Below, piece after piece: positions 11,709 through 24,500 of a stretch of 64,000 bases of DNA (the first letter of the stretch is position 1; the number at the start of each line of letters is the position of its first letter). The position numbers were made by a program, and so were the translations under genes. Source of the DNA: Scenedesmus sp. ARA3 (Eukaryota; Chlorophyta; Chlorophyceae; Sphaeropleales; Scenedesmaceae). Location: positions 303,326-367,325 of the forward strand of contig RWJK01001973.1 in assembly GCA_004335835.1 (NCBI GenBank), given 5' to 3'. The notes under the pieces were generated by a model. That model worked only from the letters and a program-made list of their open reading frames with translations. It searched no databases and was not told the origin of the DNA.

Positions 11709-12074
11709 TTGCCGAGCCAACAACCTTTTTTTCCTCAACGGGTAGTGGGTGTGGAGCCCAGGGGCGCCGCCCCTGGCCACACACACCCTCTTAGCCTTAA
11801 CTTACCCAGGAGCTGCAGAGCTGCCTGGGTAGTCACTCACTCACTCACTTTCCTAAAGTCACAATTATCCACCTCCTCTTTCTTCCTTACTGCGCCACTT
11901 TCTGTTGCTTCGCGCGGCTTTGCCTTCAACTCTCCTGAGCCAGCGGGCGCCGACATCCACGCATCCAGGGTGTATTCACACAAGGACGACGCTGTCGAGC
12001 CTTGCACTCTGAACGCCTCCCTGCTGAGGCCCCGTGTGGGCCAGGCAGTGAGCCAGAAGCAGCTACGCGAGTAG
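11709..12074 (+). other. Unidentified open frame with two hairpins
   Basis: A 121-codon frame whose 5' part overlaps two inverted repeats: 11758-11766 with 11768-11776 (nine-base arms, one-base loop), and 11803-11810 with 11824-11831 (eight-base arms, with a further inner agct pair). A (tcac) run follows at about 11832. The 3' part (ADIHASRVYSHKDDAVEPCT) has a protein-like composition. It may be part of an old mobile element or a lone exon; no family recognised. Confidence 0.25.
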
Positions 12075-13461
12075 CTGCTGCTGGGTGGATGCAGCCACTT
12101 CCATCGTGACCTCGTTGTGCACCTCTGGTGCAGCTGCGTGACATTGCGCCCGTACTAGTGCTGGGCCTGATGCCAGGGAGCTCCTGCTGGCAAATGAGCC
12201 ATGCAGAGCAAGCCCAGCAGCAGGCCCGAGCATGAAATTAAGTCGGGTTGCGGCACGCAGTTCACATGTGATGGAAGGCTACGTATGGTTTGATCATCGG
12301 GTGGCAAGTGGCCAGTCAAAGGTAAGAAGAGGTGAGTGCTATGGCACAGGTGAGAACTCAAGGCTACTGTGGTGGTCACAGCTCAGAGGTGTGGCAGCTC
12401 TACATGTGCAGGTCCACATGTTGCTTGCATGCTGCTCAACGGCCTGGGCTGGTGCCCACTTGTCACCTGTTCGATTCAGGTGCAGGCTCTACGCACTTTG
12501 TGCGAATCCTTTGCTGGTCGGGTGCTGGCTGTTCTGTTGCTGGCTGTTCTGTTGACAAGAGCACCGCATGCTTCATGAAGATTATTAACGTGTTGCGGTG
12601 TACTGTGTTGCTGATGTGTTGCTGCTGCATGTGAAGTTGATGCTTTGGGCCAGTATGCCCGGCAGGTGGGAACTGATGAAGTACCCCCAACAGGTGCCAA
12701 ATTTCCTCTACATAATCAAATGAGTGGTGGATGTTTGTTGGGTATCTACTGGACATCCGATGCATTACTGGCGGAAATACGCTCTTGTACAGACTGTCCT
12801 GCCGTACAACTGGTCCTGCGAGGCACTAGAGCCTCTCTGAGAGATCTTTGGTGTTTACCATGACAGCGCTGGCACGCTCGTACAATTTCACAGCACTGCT
12901 GAGCAGCAACAAGGGCTTGAGTTGAAACTTCGTAACCCTCGAATTACAACAAATGCAGACAACTGTCGCCAGAGTGTGTAGACATAGCCACTGCCTGCAG
13001 CTGTGGCACACAGCAGTGCTCCATGCAGCCTGATGTACACCATACATGCAAGTATCAGGAAGTCATGTGCACAAGCTGGCAATGCTTCACATCAGGGTGA
13101 CGATGATCCTGCAGTCTACAGGACCCTAACAAGGGACCATGTGCGCCAAGCACTACAGCACGAGATGCTGACGTTAAGCGCAGCTCATGTTTAGGTGTGT
13201 ATATATATTACTGCTGCAGATGGCAAGCAAAGCAGCTATACGTAAACAGTGGCTGGCACGCCTGCTGCAGCCTGCACCCCAATACCCTGGCCTGCCAGGC
13301 CAGGCCTACAGTGCCCCCCCATTCGGTGAATATAAGGAGTTGCAGGAACTATTCCTGCATCAGAATGCCCAGTCAAATAACTAAAAGGGCCCTCCAAGGC
13401 GCCATGGCTGCCTTCAAGTATGTTCAGCTGCATCGCTGCTCTAGCCAGCAGCTGCACTGCA

Positions 13462-15315
13462 TCAGGACGCCAGCAACCGCTGCTGCAGCTGCTGTATGCT
13501 CCTGGGCCGCGCCTGCAGTGCCGCCTCCAGCTGCGCCCGCACCTCCTTGAGCACGGCATTAAACTGCATGTAGGACGCCTTGCGGGCCAGCCAGACCCTG
13601 TCCAGCAGCGCAAAGGCTGCACAGTACACCTCCTCAAAGGCGGTGTCACTCTCTGCCAGCAGCGCACAGAACGCACGTCCTGCAAGCGCGCAAGCGTACA
13701 TAAACACACACACACAGGCAGCAGAGTAGGTAGCCAGCAAGTAATGGATATGCGCGCTGCTGCTTGCTACGCCTGCTGCACACTCCCTGCAAGAGCTGTA
13801 CAGCCTCCCAACATGCTGAAGCATCTGCGGTCGGCTGCGCAGCTGCGTCAGAGCCAGCACCCACCTGCTGCTGTGGTTGGCAGCTTGCCTGGGCTGCTGC
13901 CTGCAATACCCAGCAGCTCTGACAGCACAAACGTGAGGTTCAGCCCCGCCACCGCAAAGGGGTACTCCCAGTCGGAGCGGCTGCCTTGCGTCTTGTGCAG
14001 CAGCTGGCTGAACAGCACCGGGTGCCGTGTTCCCAAGTACAGCAGGTTGTCCAGGCCAAACAGGCCAGCACCTCTGAAATCTGTGCCTGGGTCCTCACCC
14101 TGCACCACAAAAGCAGCAGCAGGTTCATAGCGATGTCATGTCGTATCAAGCTGGGCAGCCTAGGCAGGCTTGTACTGCAGGCCTGTCACATGCTGGCATC
14201 GCAGCAGGATCTGCAGTGCCAGTGAAGGCACAGCAGTGGATGTACTGCAGCAGCCTGCTGCTCGTCGTGCCTGGCAACACATCAAACCAGGCCTGCATGT
14301 CAACTGTCTTGCATTGCTGCGCACAACAAGCAGTATTGAAGGGCACCTGTAGTACACAACGGCCTGCCTGCCGCGTCTCACTGCCGTGACTGCTGCCGTA
14401 GCTAATGCCGCTGCTTCCGCACCTGCCAGCCCATGTCCTTCCATTTTGGCGTCTTGAGGGCCTCGCAGGGCTGGCCAGGGAAGGCCAGGCCCCACAGCTC
14501 ACGCAGCTGCTCCTGGTGCGCGGGGTTGGCGCCGTCGTAGGGCACTGCCAGCCGCTCCTGCAGCTCCTCCAGCCGCTCAGCCTGCAGGAGGGACACAGCA
14601 GCAGCAGCAACAACTGTGTGGGCAAGTGCATGGGCAGCAATTGCTTGCCAATTCTGTCTTGCTGTTTTGCAACAGCCGAAATAGTCGGCCCGCAGCATGC
14701 ACTGAAACATATGTGCGTGATTGTGCTTGCTAATAGCGCTAGTGTTGGCGCTGCGGTCGACTGTGCATGCGTGCATCGTCTGCAGGCAGAGACACTCGTG
14801 CATCATCCACTGGCAGCTGCAGCTCTGCTGGAGCTGTCCAAGCAGCCCACCTGTACAAGTGACAGGCTGAGCCCACTGCCACCACCCAGCAGCGACTGCA
14901 GGCAGCGGCTCAGTGTTCCTGCAAGCAGCGCACAGAGATGTTGCTGCCAGCACTGCACCAGAAAGCTCAGCGAACTGCATGCAGGCATGACAATCGTGCA
15001 AGGGAGCTGTGCATAATCAGCAGGAGCTACATGCAACACTTGGTGCTGGCTAGGTGTGTTTGCTGAGTTGCACTTACTGAGTAATGCCAGCCATGATTCC
15101 ACCACACAGCGGATGAAGGCATCCACAGAGAAGGGCTGGTGCACTATGAGTTGCTGCTGATGTGGCCGAGACACAGACACAGGGCCACTGCTGCTGCTGT
15201 AGTCCTCCCCAAGCAGCGACTCCTGCAAGCCATCTGCGGTGCAAGCAAGCTGTTCAGCACCAGCAGCCTGGGTAGCACAGCAGTTGCAGGTGCAGCTCCT
15301 GCTGTAGCTCTGCAC
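13462..15315 (-). CDS. ELMO-domain protein
   Basis: ELMO/CED-12 family proteins regulate small GTPases (with DOCK-type GEFs in animals, or as Arf/Arl GAP-like ELMOD proteins); plants and algae carry short ELMOD-like forms. Exons on the minus strand: from about 15315 to 15078, 14918-14851, 14581-14423, 14099-13910, 13679-13462; all internal phases match. Diagnostic parts are ERLEELQERLAVPYDG, LRELWGLAFPGQ, KWKDMGWQ joined to GEDPGTDFRGAGLFGLDNLL, then HPVLFSQLLHK, EYPFAVAGLNLTFVLSELL, and the C-terminal FEEVYCAAFALLDRVWLARK with ASYMQFNAVLKEVRAQLEAA. The N terminus is unresolved: the frame upstream of 15315 is open to a stop at 15351 without an ATG, so at least one 5' exon is missing from this model. 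Confidence 0.9.
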
Positions 15316-15351
15316 CTTGAGCCCCTCGTCTCCGCCGCGGTCCGCTGCTCA

Positions 15352-16173
15352 TTGTTGGTCAAAAGAGTTTCCCAAAGATGCGCTTCACGTACTGGGCGTC
15401 AGTATGCCGTACGAGGGCATGCACAGCAAAAAGCACCAGTCCTAGCGAAACTGATTCTAATCCCAACGTACGGTAGCTGCTGCTGACTACGAGGCGCGGA
15501 GTTGCAACCAAATTGAACGGTGAGCTACGCTTAGCAAAGGAGAAGGCGTGACAGCGAGACCGTAGGGTGTTCCCTGAGGCATAGGGTTGTTTTGCGTGAA
15601 GGTGGGTTTGTTGCCATGGTGCACACAACATGTGCCATATAAAGAAAGTTGCCGATTGCATTCATTACAAGCATAAGCATGATGCAACATAATGCATACT
15701 CACATGGCCTCACATGTGCCAGTTGCTTGGTACATGATCAGTGCATCACAGTTGCCACCAGACAGATGTCTCACACGCTGCAGCAATGACGGCCTACTGT
15801 ACGCCATCTAACAACACTAGCCTGGTCTGAGCCATGAACCGTCTGCTGTGACCGCGCAAGCCTGGGCTTAGACCAATGACACCGTTTAACGCTGGCAACT
15901 GTCAGCATCAAACTGACAACAAGATAACCACTCTCGTACAGCCACAAATAATTTCCTGCAGTTGCATCACTGGCACATACCGACAGGATCAAGCTCCAAC
16001 TGGCTTCAAACAACACTTCGCTGCTGCAGAGAAATTGGTGCTAAGGGCCTGTACGTGCATGCACATGCCCTTCTCTAAACAAACAAGCTTCTGCAATGGC
16101 CTGGCGATTGATCTTTTCAGCGTGCAGGACCATGACAGCGCTTTCATCTTTTGCTGGTATGCAGGCAATGTGC
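15352..16173. other. Intergenic, no recognised gene
   Basis: Lies between the 5' side of the ELMO gene and the 3' end of the zinc-ribbon gene, both on the minus strand, so it should hold the ELMO 5' exon(s) and promoter. No exon could be fixed. Confidence 0.4.
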
Positions 16174-16566
16174 TCAAGGAGCCTCCCGCTGTGCATCATT
16201 TACACACCCTGGCCTGGTCAGGCTGTGTGGCATCTGCTGCAACCGTGCCTTGCTGCTCAGCCGCCTTGCTGCTCCCCGCGCCCCCGCCATGCTGCTGCCG
16301 CCGCCGCTACCTCGTCCTGCGTTGCTGCTGCTGGCGCCACCCCTGTTCCGGCCCTTGCTTCGGCCCTTGCTGCTTTTGCCCTGCTGGTCTGCCCTCAAGC
16401 TGTTGCCCTTCGTCTCCGCATGGCACTCCCGGCACTTCGGAGGACTGCCGTCAGCCAGAGGCACAAAGGGCACAGTGGTGTGCTTGCCGCAGCTGCTGCA
16501 GCTGCCCTCCCATACCGGCTTGCCAGCGGTTGTCTTCCTGCCTGTGTCACTCCAGCCTGTGGCATG

Positions 16567-16610
<44 letters not shown>

Positions 16611-17613
16611 GCATGCAATCCCACTCAAGAAACTGGCAACATTTTCCTGCTCAAAGGGGCGAGCAACCACTGCAGGGCGCCTGGATGCATGCAATGTCAG
16701 CTGCACATCCATGTTGTTTGAGGCTGTTGACGTCAAAGCAAGCGCGAGTCAGCTGTCTGTCTCTCGCAGCCTCTGCAGCTGCGTCAGCTGTGGTGCACAA
16801 ACGGCACATGCACCGCACATGACTTGTGGCAGCACTTCCTGCGCATACGGAGGTCGCCTCCATCTGTGCAAACACCCAAAAGACCCTGCAAGGTTCAGCA
16901 CGCACCTTGCACCACCCCTGCCCTACGTGCATGCTTCAAGCGCTAGATAAAGCATGTGCACAGAGCCAAGAACATGCAGCCATACAGACAAGACCATCAC
17001 GCCTGCAAGAAACTAGATCACAGCCAGGCCCTCGCCCCACCTGGCAAGGCACATGAGGCCAGCGCCTGTTTGAACTTGTAGTCAAAGGCTCGCTCCCAGG
17101 GGTCCATTGAGGAGTCATAGTAGCCGTCTTCATCCGGCATCTGCGCATCTGCGGTGTTGACACAAAGGAATTGCAACTGTCACCGGCTAGTGCCACTGCC
17201 ACCGGCCCAACTCTGCAAGTCCTGATGATAGGGAAATGTGGTCTGGCCACTTCCAGCATGCGGCGGCACATGGCAGCAGCCAGCTGCAGCAGAAATCCCT
17301 CCCTGCTGCCACTGCTGGTGCTCGTGACGCGACATGGCTTTTGTGACGCTCAACCTGGCGGCTTGGAGCGAACTCGGAGTTGTGGCATTGCGCTGCCCTG
17401 GTTGGACCCCACTCAGGCTGGCTGCATGCTGTCGCGCTGCTAGGTCATAGCAGCTGGTTTTGTCTTGTCAGCTGCTGTTACAACAGACACGGGCAGGTAC
17501 ACCCAATGCAGCCTGTGCTCACCATATGCAGCTTCGAAGTCGACCACCCCGTCTTCAGCCGTGAAGAAAGCCAGGGACTCGTACCCGCCGTAGTAGTCGT
17601 CAATTACGCCCAT
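16174..17613 (-). CDS. Small CxxC zinc-ribbon protein
   Basis: Three exons on the minus strand: 17613-17523 (ATG start), 17148-17041 and 16541-16174; they sum to 189 codons with consistent phases, giving 188 residues. The first two exons encode an acidic, aromatic N-terminal part (MGVIDDYYGGYESLAFFTAE, then DEDGYYDSSMDPWERAFDYK). The third has two CxxC pairs, C81/C84 and C103/C106, in GSCSSCGKHTTVPFVPLADG followed by CRECH. This is the short zinc-ribbon motif seen in bacterial and plant proteins with the pattern CxxCGK.TTVPF...CxxC. The tail is basic, Gly/Arg/Ser-rich (SKGRSKGRNRGGASS), which suggests nucleic-acid binding. Function unknown. The large intron 2 contains a CTG/CAG run at about 16567-16608. 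Confidence 0.8.
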
Positions 17614-17691
17614 GTCTGCGCATCCACTTTCATCAGCTACTTGAAATATAATAGCTTTTGACCCCCGTCAAAGCGTGTTGTTGGCACTGGC

Positions 17692-17724
<33 letters not shown>

Positions 17725-18598
17725 ACTGCTGCCCTTGCTGCTGCAGTGCCATGCAGGACGGATGCAGATGTCAGCCAGGTATATGTAATTGGCCTTGCGT
17801 GAACAGTTCCTCAGCTCATGTGTTATACGTTCCAGCCTCTATGCTCTGTAAAGGCTGCTTGCCAAAGGCACTGCTGTAGATCAGCTGACTAGGTAAATGT
17901 CCTCGCTCACTCAGCTGCAAAAGAGTGCCACCTTCGACGTGAGTATGTTTGTAACCGGCTATACTCTGCAGAAAAGCTGCTGCTGAATCAGCGTGATCAG
18001 GGACGAGCACTGCTGTGAGGACGCGTGGGGAAGGGGTGAGGGCGGTTTAGTTGGAGCCTTGCTGTTGTTGCTGCAGTTACATAAACTAGCCAACAACGTT
18101 AAGTTGTTCATTTGCTGTATGCTCGCCGCTTTACTGCTGAGATACGTCGGGACTTCCCGCCATTGATGATGTGGTGACGCTCAAGGTGGCTTTTCAACTA
18201 TGGCAAATTCCATTTCAAATACATCTCTTTGCAGCTAGAAATCACAGTGCGAGCAGCCGAGGCAGAGGAACGATGACGTTCACTGGTTGCTGGTGAGGTT
18301 CAGTGGCATCTGCTGTCGCCAGTGTCCCCCACTGCAAACTACAAACAGTACTGCATGCTGCTCTTGCAAGACGCCTAAGGATGAAACGCTTGTTGGTGTG
18401 CGTTGATGTCACGGCTGTGATGAGGCCTGCAGGCAGGCCACAACACTGTTGGCTTACCAAGCTGTCGTTTTGCTGTACTCCCCTGTTTCAGAAACCCTGA
18501 TGGTAGCATGATGGTGCTCTGAAAGCAAAGCACTGACACAGCTGAAGGAGCTGGGAGGCTGGACATCTTCACAACCCTCACAGCCTGGCTCAGTCAGC
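17614..18598. promoter_or_regulatory. Shared upstream region of divergent genes
   Basis: About 1 kb between the start of the zinc-ribbon gene (-) and the LRR gene (+), expected to hold both promoters. It contains a CTG microsatellite at about 17693-17723. No core promoter motif was identified. Confidence 0.4.
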
Positions 18599-20641
18599 AT
18601 GGCACAGCATGCTTCTGCTCCATCGCTGTTGCGTGCAACAGAGCAACTTGGAGATGCATGGTGGGCACAGCACATGCTGCCATTGCTGCTTGACCAGCAG
18701 TCAGCAGCGGCAGTCACGCTGTCCAGCAAGCAGCTGCGCAGACTGTGTCAGAGTGGGCAGCAGTCGCTGCGGCTTGGCGAGGACAGCGACTGGCAGGAGC
18801 ATGCGGCTGCAGCACACCTGTCGGAACGCTTCCCTGCTTGCAGGAAGCTGCTAGTGACAGCGTGCAGCAGCGATGACTTGGCTTTCCACCTCCCAGACGC
18901 CCTGGATACCTTATCAGGGTCAGTGCATGCAGGCTTGATGAAGACAAGTGATTGCTGAAGATTGGATCTGCAGAAGCCTGATGACAGGCTCTGGCAGGCA
19001 TAAGCTGTGGTATGTTTGTAGAATGGCGATTTGTAGCATACAGCTTGCACTAGGCTATGGCATTGCCTCCAGCGACAGCTGCACTGCACGTTTCAGGCAG
19101 CAAGTATGGAAGGCATACTCCCATCAAGTTCAGTCACATGAGTGCTGCGGTGGACGGCCCCAACGTTTGCCTGCTGCAGAATGACCAGCATGTCAACGCT
19201 GGTAGTCAATGTGTTTGACGCAGCAGCAACAGCTGACCCCAGTGCCATGGTTTTGGCCCTGCAAGGCGTGCGCCGCTTGATTGCTGGAGTGCAGGTGGCA
19301 CGGGCAGCAGCACCAGCCAGAGCAGCTGCTGCAGCCTCTGCATGTGTCGGGCAGCCCTTTTTTGAGCTGCAGATCAGCCTGCACGACTCTGGTGTCATGG
19401 GCATGTGGCATGCTCATCCACGGGTGTGGCAGGCCATTGGACAGCTGCAGGGCCTGAACTCGCTGCAGCTCAATTCTTGTAGCCCTGGCGTGCTGATGAT
19501 GCCCAGCAGTATTGCTCACATCTCAGCATTAGCAAGCCTTGCAAGCACCCTCCACTCCCTGTGGATACAGCCCACTTTGGACAAGGCGCAGCACAGCCAA
19601 GCAATCGACTACAATGCAATTGGCAGCCTGAGCAGCCTGACTGCTCTCAGCCTGCCGCTGGCAGCAGAGCGGCAGGGCCTGAGCAGCATTAGCAGCTGCT
19701 GCCAGCTGCGGCGGCTGCACCTTGCAGTGGATGGGACAGGCACAGGGCAGCGGGTGGTTCTGCAGCCCAGCGAGGTGTCCGCTTTGCATGAGTTGACGCA
19801 GCTGACGACGCTGTGGCTGTACGATACAGATTATGAGGACAATGCTGGATGGTCTTTCCTGTCGAGCTTGAGGCGGCTGCAGCAGCTGCATGTGGACGCT
19901 GTCCTGCCGCACGCCACTGTGGCTGTGCTAGCACATCTCACGTGTCTCAGTGAGCTGACATGCGGCTGGGAGCAGCAAGACGGGCTGCAACAGGCCGCAG
20001 GGTGCTGTGCTGTGGTGCGTGAGTTGGGCGTCACGTATGGTGACCCGCCCTTGTGTGCCTTCCCTGGGCTGACGTTCCTCATGCACCTCATGCCGTTGGA
20101 CCCCTCTGTCTTCTTCAGCACTGCACAGTGCTGCACACAGCTGAAAAGGCTGCTGATGGCGCGCAAGTTTGGAGGCAATTCACTGTGTGATGCGGGGAGC
20201 TTGCATGCCACTGCTCCTTCTGCTGTGCGCACAGCAGCAGTGAGCAGCCTGACAGCACTACAGCACCTTGTAGAAGTCGATCTGTCAGTCAATGACAACG
20301 CGGAGGTATGCGCGGTATCAGCGCTCTGGCAGGTGAAGGTGCTGTACTTGGTGGTGCCTGTACACAGCAGCTGCACTGTGCAAGGCTTGGCAGTTCTGGC
20401 AGCAATGAGGCAGCTGCAGGCACTGACACTTGTGCTGCCAAACAGCAGCAACAGCAGCTTGGAGAATGCAGATGTGCTGCTGCTGCTCGGCGCAGTCCGG
20501 CATGTGCAGTGCTTCACGGTTAAGGTTCAGGCGATGCACGTGCAGGGTGTGCGAGGTGTTTTTGCATATGCTTATATGGTGCTGACCAAGCAAGGGCTGC
20601 AGCTGCCAGGCGAGCTACTTGTAGAGGCGATTACGGACTAA
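18599..20641 (+). CDS. Leucine-rich protein, possibly of the F-box/LRR type
   Basis: A first exon from an ATG at 18599 encodes an Ala/Leu-rich helical N terminus (ATEQLGDAWWAQHMLPLLLD, then SKQLRRLCQSGQQSLRLGED), with a possible donor at 18919. The main exon is open from about 19142 (in-frame ATG at 19181) to a TAA ending at 20641. It shows many degenerate leucine-rich units such as LQGLNSLQLNSCSPGV, IGSLSSLTALSLPLA and LHELTQLTTLWLYDTD. Its style matches the protein at 41.9-44.2 kb, which starts with an F-box; here the N terminus occupies the place of an F-box (LPLLLDQQSAAAVTLSSKQL) but is not a clear match. The junction between the two exons is uncertain: the frame just upstream of 19181 that reads AVDGPNVCLLQNDQHVN is offset from the LRR frame. 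Confidence 0.7.
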
Positions 20642-21569
20642 GAATGAGAGAAACAATGGCGGTGGAAACTCACCAAAGGTGGTGCTTGCCACGTGATACT
20701 GTGTTTGGTTATTCTGTTACTAACATGGCTTGATCGGTGATATGATTGTCCTTATTCCAGAGTACAGGGAGAGGGGGGACGATGATGGTGTTTGGCGCCG
20801 TTTGCAGAGGCGCTTGGCGCCGTCACACGCCGGCGCTGGCATGACTGGACTTGATTTGCAGTGACTAGGCTGTGATATGGATGGTTGTGTAAGGAAATGT
20901 ATGAACTGAAATAACCTGATGGTGAAGTGCACGCAGCCATTCTTACAACTCAGCTTTGAACAGCATACCAGCTGTGCTCAACCCGGGTGACTGCAAGTCC
21001 ACCAACTGCAGAGCAAACACTTCAACACACCAACAGCACAGCACTTCAAGGCACGAGAGGGAGTCCTCGTACCGGCTGCAGTGCAGCAAAATCGGAGCAC
21101 ACCATTGGCATGCAATGGGTGACGTCATGTCATGACAGTGCCACTTCGGGTGCCACTACCAAGTTTTGATCAAGCTGCTTCATGAAAGCATGAACGGCTG
21201 GGAGCTTTGGTTCCGTTTGAGTACACCACAGTGCTCGGTATAGTTGCATTGTGCTTGCAATGTGAGACGTGCAACTCTCAAACTATATGTTTGCAGGAAG
21301 CACACTGCTGGGATGACACTTGTGGTTGATCTGATCAACTATAATTGCGGTGGTTGAGGCGTGCGTGCTGCTGTTGACGCCTGCATCACCAGCATAATAC
21401 AACAAGCCCTGGCAATTTTGAACAGGTGCAGCCTCGCCCCTATGTCACCTAGCACTGCAACCACAAGGGTCCGAATCAAGGGTCATGCGGCACGCGGCCA
21501 GCAGACGGAGCAAAGTTACATGTCGATGCGAGGAGTCATGACCCGCCGCGGTCTATCACCAAGACAACC
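20642..21569. other. Convergent intergenic region
   Basis: Between the 3' ends of the LRR gene (+) and GatA (-). It presumably holds both 3' untranslated regions. No coding signal seen. Confidence 0.5.
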
Positions 21570-24500
21570 CTAGGCTGCAACCAGCTGCTCTCGCCCTGCC
21601 ACAACCTGCGGCTGCGCCGACCCTGCCACGCCTGCCGTCTGCTCATACACGTGCGCAACACGCAGCAGCGACGCCTCCTCAAACATGCGCCCCACAAACT
21701 GCACGCCCACAGGCAGCTGCACCCCTGCCTCCTCAGTGAAGCCGCATGGCACTGTCACAGCTGGCAGGCCTGCCAGGTTGATGTTGATGGTCATCAGGTC
21801 TCCCTTGTACATGGCAAGCGGGTCGCAGTTTTTCTCGCCGATCTTGTAGGCGGGCGTGGGTGCTGTGGGGCACAGCAGCACGTCATACTGCTGCAGCGCT
21901 GCCTGCAGCTCCTGCTGCACTAGAGTGCGCACCTGCACAAGCGAACACGCAGCGGCGGCATGAAGCACCAAATGTGCGTATGGTCATCACTGGAAACAGT
22001 TGCAGGGCAGATGTGCAACACCAGTCATGAGCTTGTACGCAGTGCTGCCGTTACAAGCGCACGTGCTTGCCTCCAGGTGCACCCCTTTGCGCAGCTGCTT
22101 CCCGCAGCTCAACAACAGCATGTGTCGCAGAGCACTCCTGTGCATCCGTCCTGCCTGAACTAGGTCGTCACCACACACCACTTGCCACTGTCAACCAGAA
22201 TCACACGCACCAAGCCGCCACCTCCTGTGCACAACACGCCCAACAGCTGCAGCCAGCACACATCAAGCGCCCACCTGCTGCGCGCGCTTGTAGTACGCAT
22301 CGTAGTACCCGGCAGACAGTGCGTAGCTGCCCATCAGGATGCGCCGCTTCACTTCAGGGCCCAGCCCCGCGCCGCGTGTGTTGGCGTACATGTGCCGCAG
22401 GTCTCGTGCAGCCGCGTCGTCGCTGGCGCGCTGCCCGTAGCGCACGCCGTCGTAGCGTGACAGGTTGGATGATGCCTCGCTGAGGGCCAGCACGTAGTAG
22501 GCTGGCAGGCCCAGGTCAAAGGTGGGCAGTGACACCTGAAGGTGACGCAGCGATTTGTGGTGAGGATGGCGGCGGTTAAGGCAGCAACTTTTGGATGCTC
22601 ATGGTGTTTCAGCTGGCGCATCAGCCACTGTTGCACATGTGCTGTAACTAGACCATTTGCTGCAGGCATGACAGTGCGGCTCGGCTGAGGCCAGGAGAGT
22701 CGCTGCCTGGCGTCGGTGACTGCAAAGCCGCCGGTGCAGCTGCTGCGCTGCTGCGCTGCCTGCTCACCTCCTCGACCTCTGCGCCCAGCTGCTGCAGGTG
22801 CTGCAGCGCGCCATTCACTGCGGCCATCACGCCCGGCGCAACGCCCTCGCCAATCGTCTGGCTGATCAGCCCCACCCGCAGCCCTGCCAGGCACTTGTCA
22901 GCCACCGCATCAACAGGCTGCAGCTGCGCTGTGAAGTCCGGCACGGCTTCTTTGCTGCACGTTGCGTCGCTGCTGTCAGGCCCTGCCATCACATTCAGCA
23001 GCCGCGCAGCATCTTCCACGCTGTGCGTCAGCGGGCCGATGCAGTCCAGTGATGAGCCGTATGCAATCAAGCCGAAGCGGGAGATGCGGCCGTAGCTCGG
23101 CTTGAGGCCAACCACACCGCAGAAGTGTGCTGGCTGCCGAATGGAGCCGCCTGTGTCGCTGCCAAGTGCTGCTGCACACTGGCGCGCTGCGACTGCTGCT
23201 GCGCTGCCGCCTGATGAGCCACCCGGCACGCGCGCGGTGTCCCAGGGGTTGCGTGTGACCTGCAGCAGGTGCACGCAGCACATGGGTGAAGCTTTCATGG
23301 ACATCATACCAGCAGCAAGCAACTTAACATGCATGACTGTATGCTGTGAACTCGGCTTCAAGAGCCCGCTGTGTGTAGTTGAGAAGGCGCATATGTGTTG
23401 GCCCCACTGTCACAACTGCCGTAGCGTTTTGTTGCTGGCAAGGATGGAGCAGCTGGCCAGTCGCACCTGGTATGCTGAGTTCTCCGTGCTGCTGCCCATG
23501 CAGAACTCATCCAGGTTTGTCTTGCCGATCAGCACAGCACCTGCTGCCTTGAGGCGCGCCACTGCTGTGGCGTCAAAGGGAGGCAGGTAGGAGTCCAGCA
23601 CCCTGCTGCCTGCTGTGGTGCGTAGGCCGGCAGTGCAGATGCTGTCCTGCAGGGTCGAGTTGGTCAAGGCAGCCCACGCAATCCCAGCAGTCAGATGTGA
23701 ATGGTTTGTTGACAAAAGCTGCTGGGATAGTTTGCACTCAGACGTGCACAGCAGCCGTTGCCAAGACTGCAGAGTGGGCCATGCATTGTGTTGCAATTGC
23801 TGATGATTCATGCGGAAATGTGGAGGGTGTAGATGTACCAGCTGGCGGCTAGCGTAAGCTGCTGCACGGCTGCCATGGCATCATGTGCTGCATGCAGGTG
23901 CCCACAGTTGCGCTTGCAATCTGTGCTGATGGTTTGTCTGCGGCTGTGGTGCAAGCTCAGCTCGCACAGCTGGGATGCCTACCTTGATTGCAATGGGCAC
24001 TCCTGCAAGCGGCCCTGCCGCGTCACCCCTTGCAATGGCTGCATCAACAGCAGCAGCCTAGCGGCAGCATGGCAGGAACGGGACAGGGCTGTGTGAGGAA
24101 CGCCTGCGCAGCTTGGGATGTGTACCTGACAGCCTGGTGTCAGATGTGGTGTTTTCTACTTCGGATGAACCCATATGCTCAGCAGAAACTGATACAGATG
24201 CAAGCACAGAGGCAGCTCAAAGGGCCGGTGTACCTGCTTGCAGCTGCTGACCTACTCACAGATCTGTCTGCACATAGGTGTTGACTACTCACAAATCTGT
24301 CAGTTGCCACCCACACACCACAGCCATCAGCGTGTTGCAAACTACTGCACAGGACGGCACACTACTCTCACACTGGTTCCATAACACACATGAAGCATGT
24401 CTGAGCACTTGTCAAGCTTCCGTGCCACTGCCACGTGCAGCCAACACTGTTGCAGTGCCGTCACTGCTCAGCCTGCCACCCAGCACACCCACTGCTACAA

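Larger units (their letters stand above)
10145..13461. other. Long stretch without a convincing gene
   Basis: More than 3 kb with no recognisable domain. It holds the direct repeats near 11625, two hairpins near 11758-11831, and a 121-codon open frame at 11709-12074 (listed separately). An open frame at 13187-13384 (RKQWLARLLQPAPQYPGLPG) could be an exon but has no partner. Confidence 0.4.

Noticed and set aside
15876..16950. Long plus-strand open frames over the zinc-ribbon gene
   Set aside because: Overlap the minus-strand exons and intron CAG run; composition is that of antisense sequence, and the minus strand has splice-consistent exons with a known motif.
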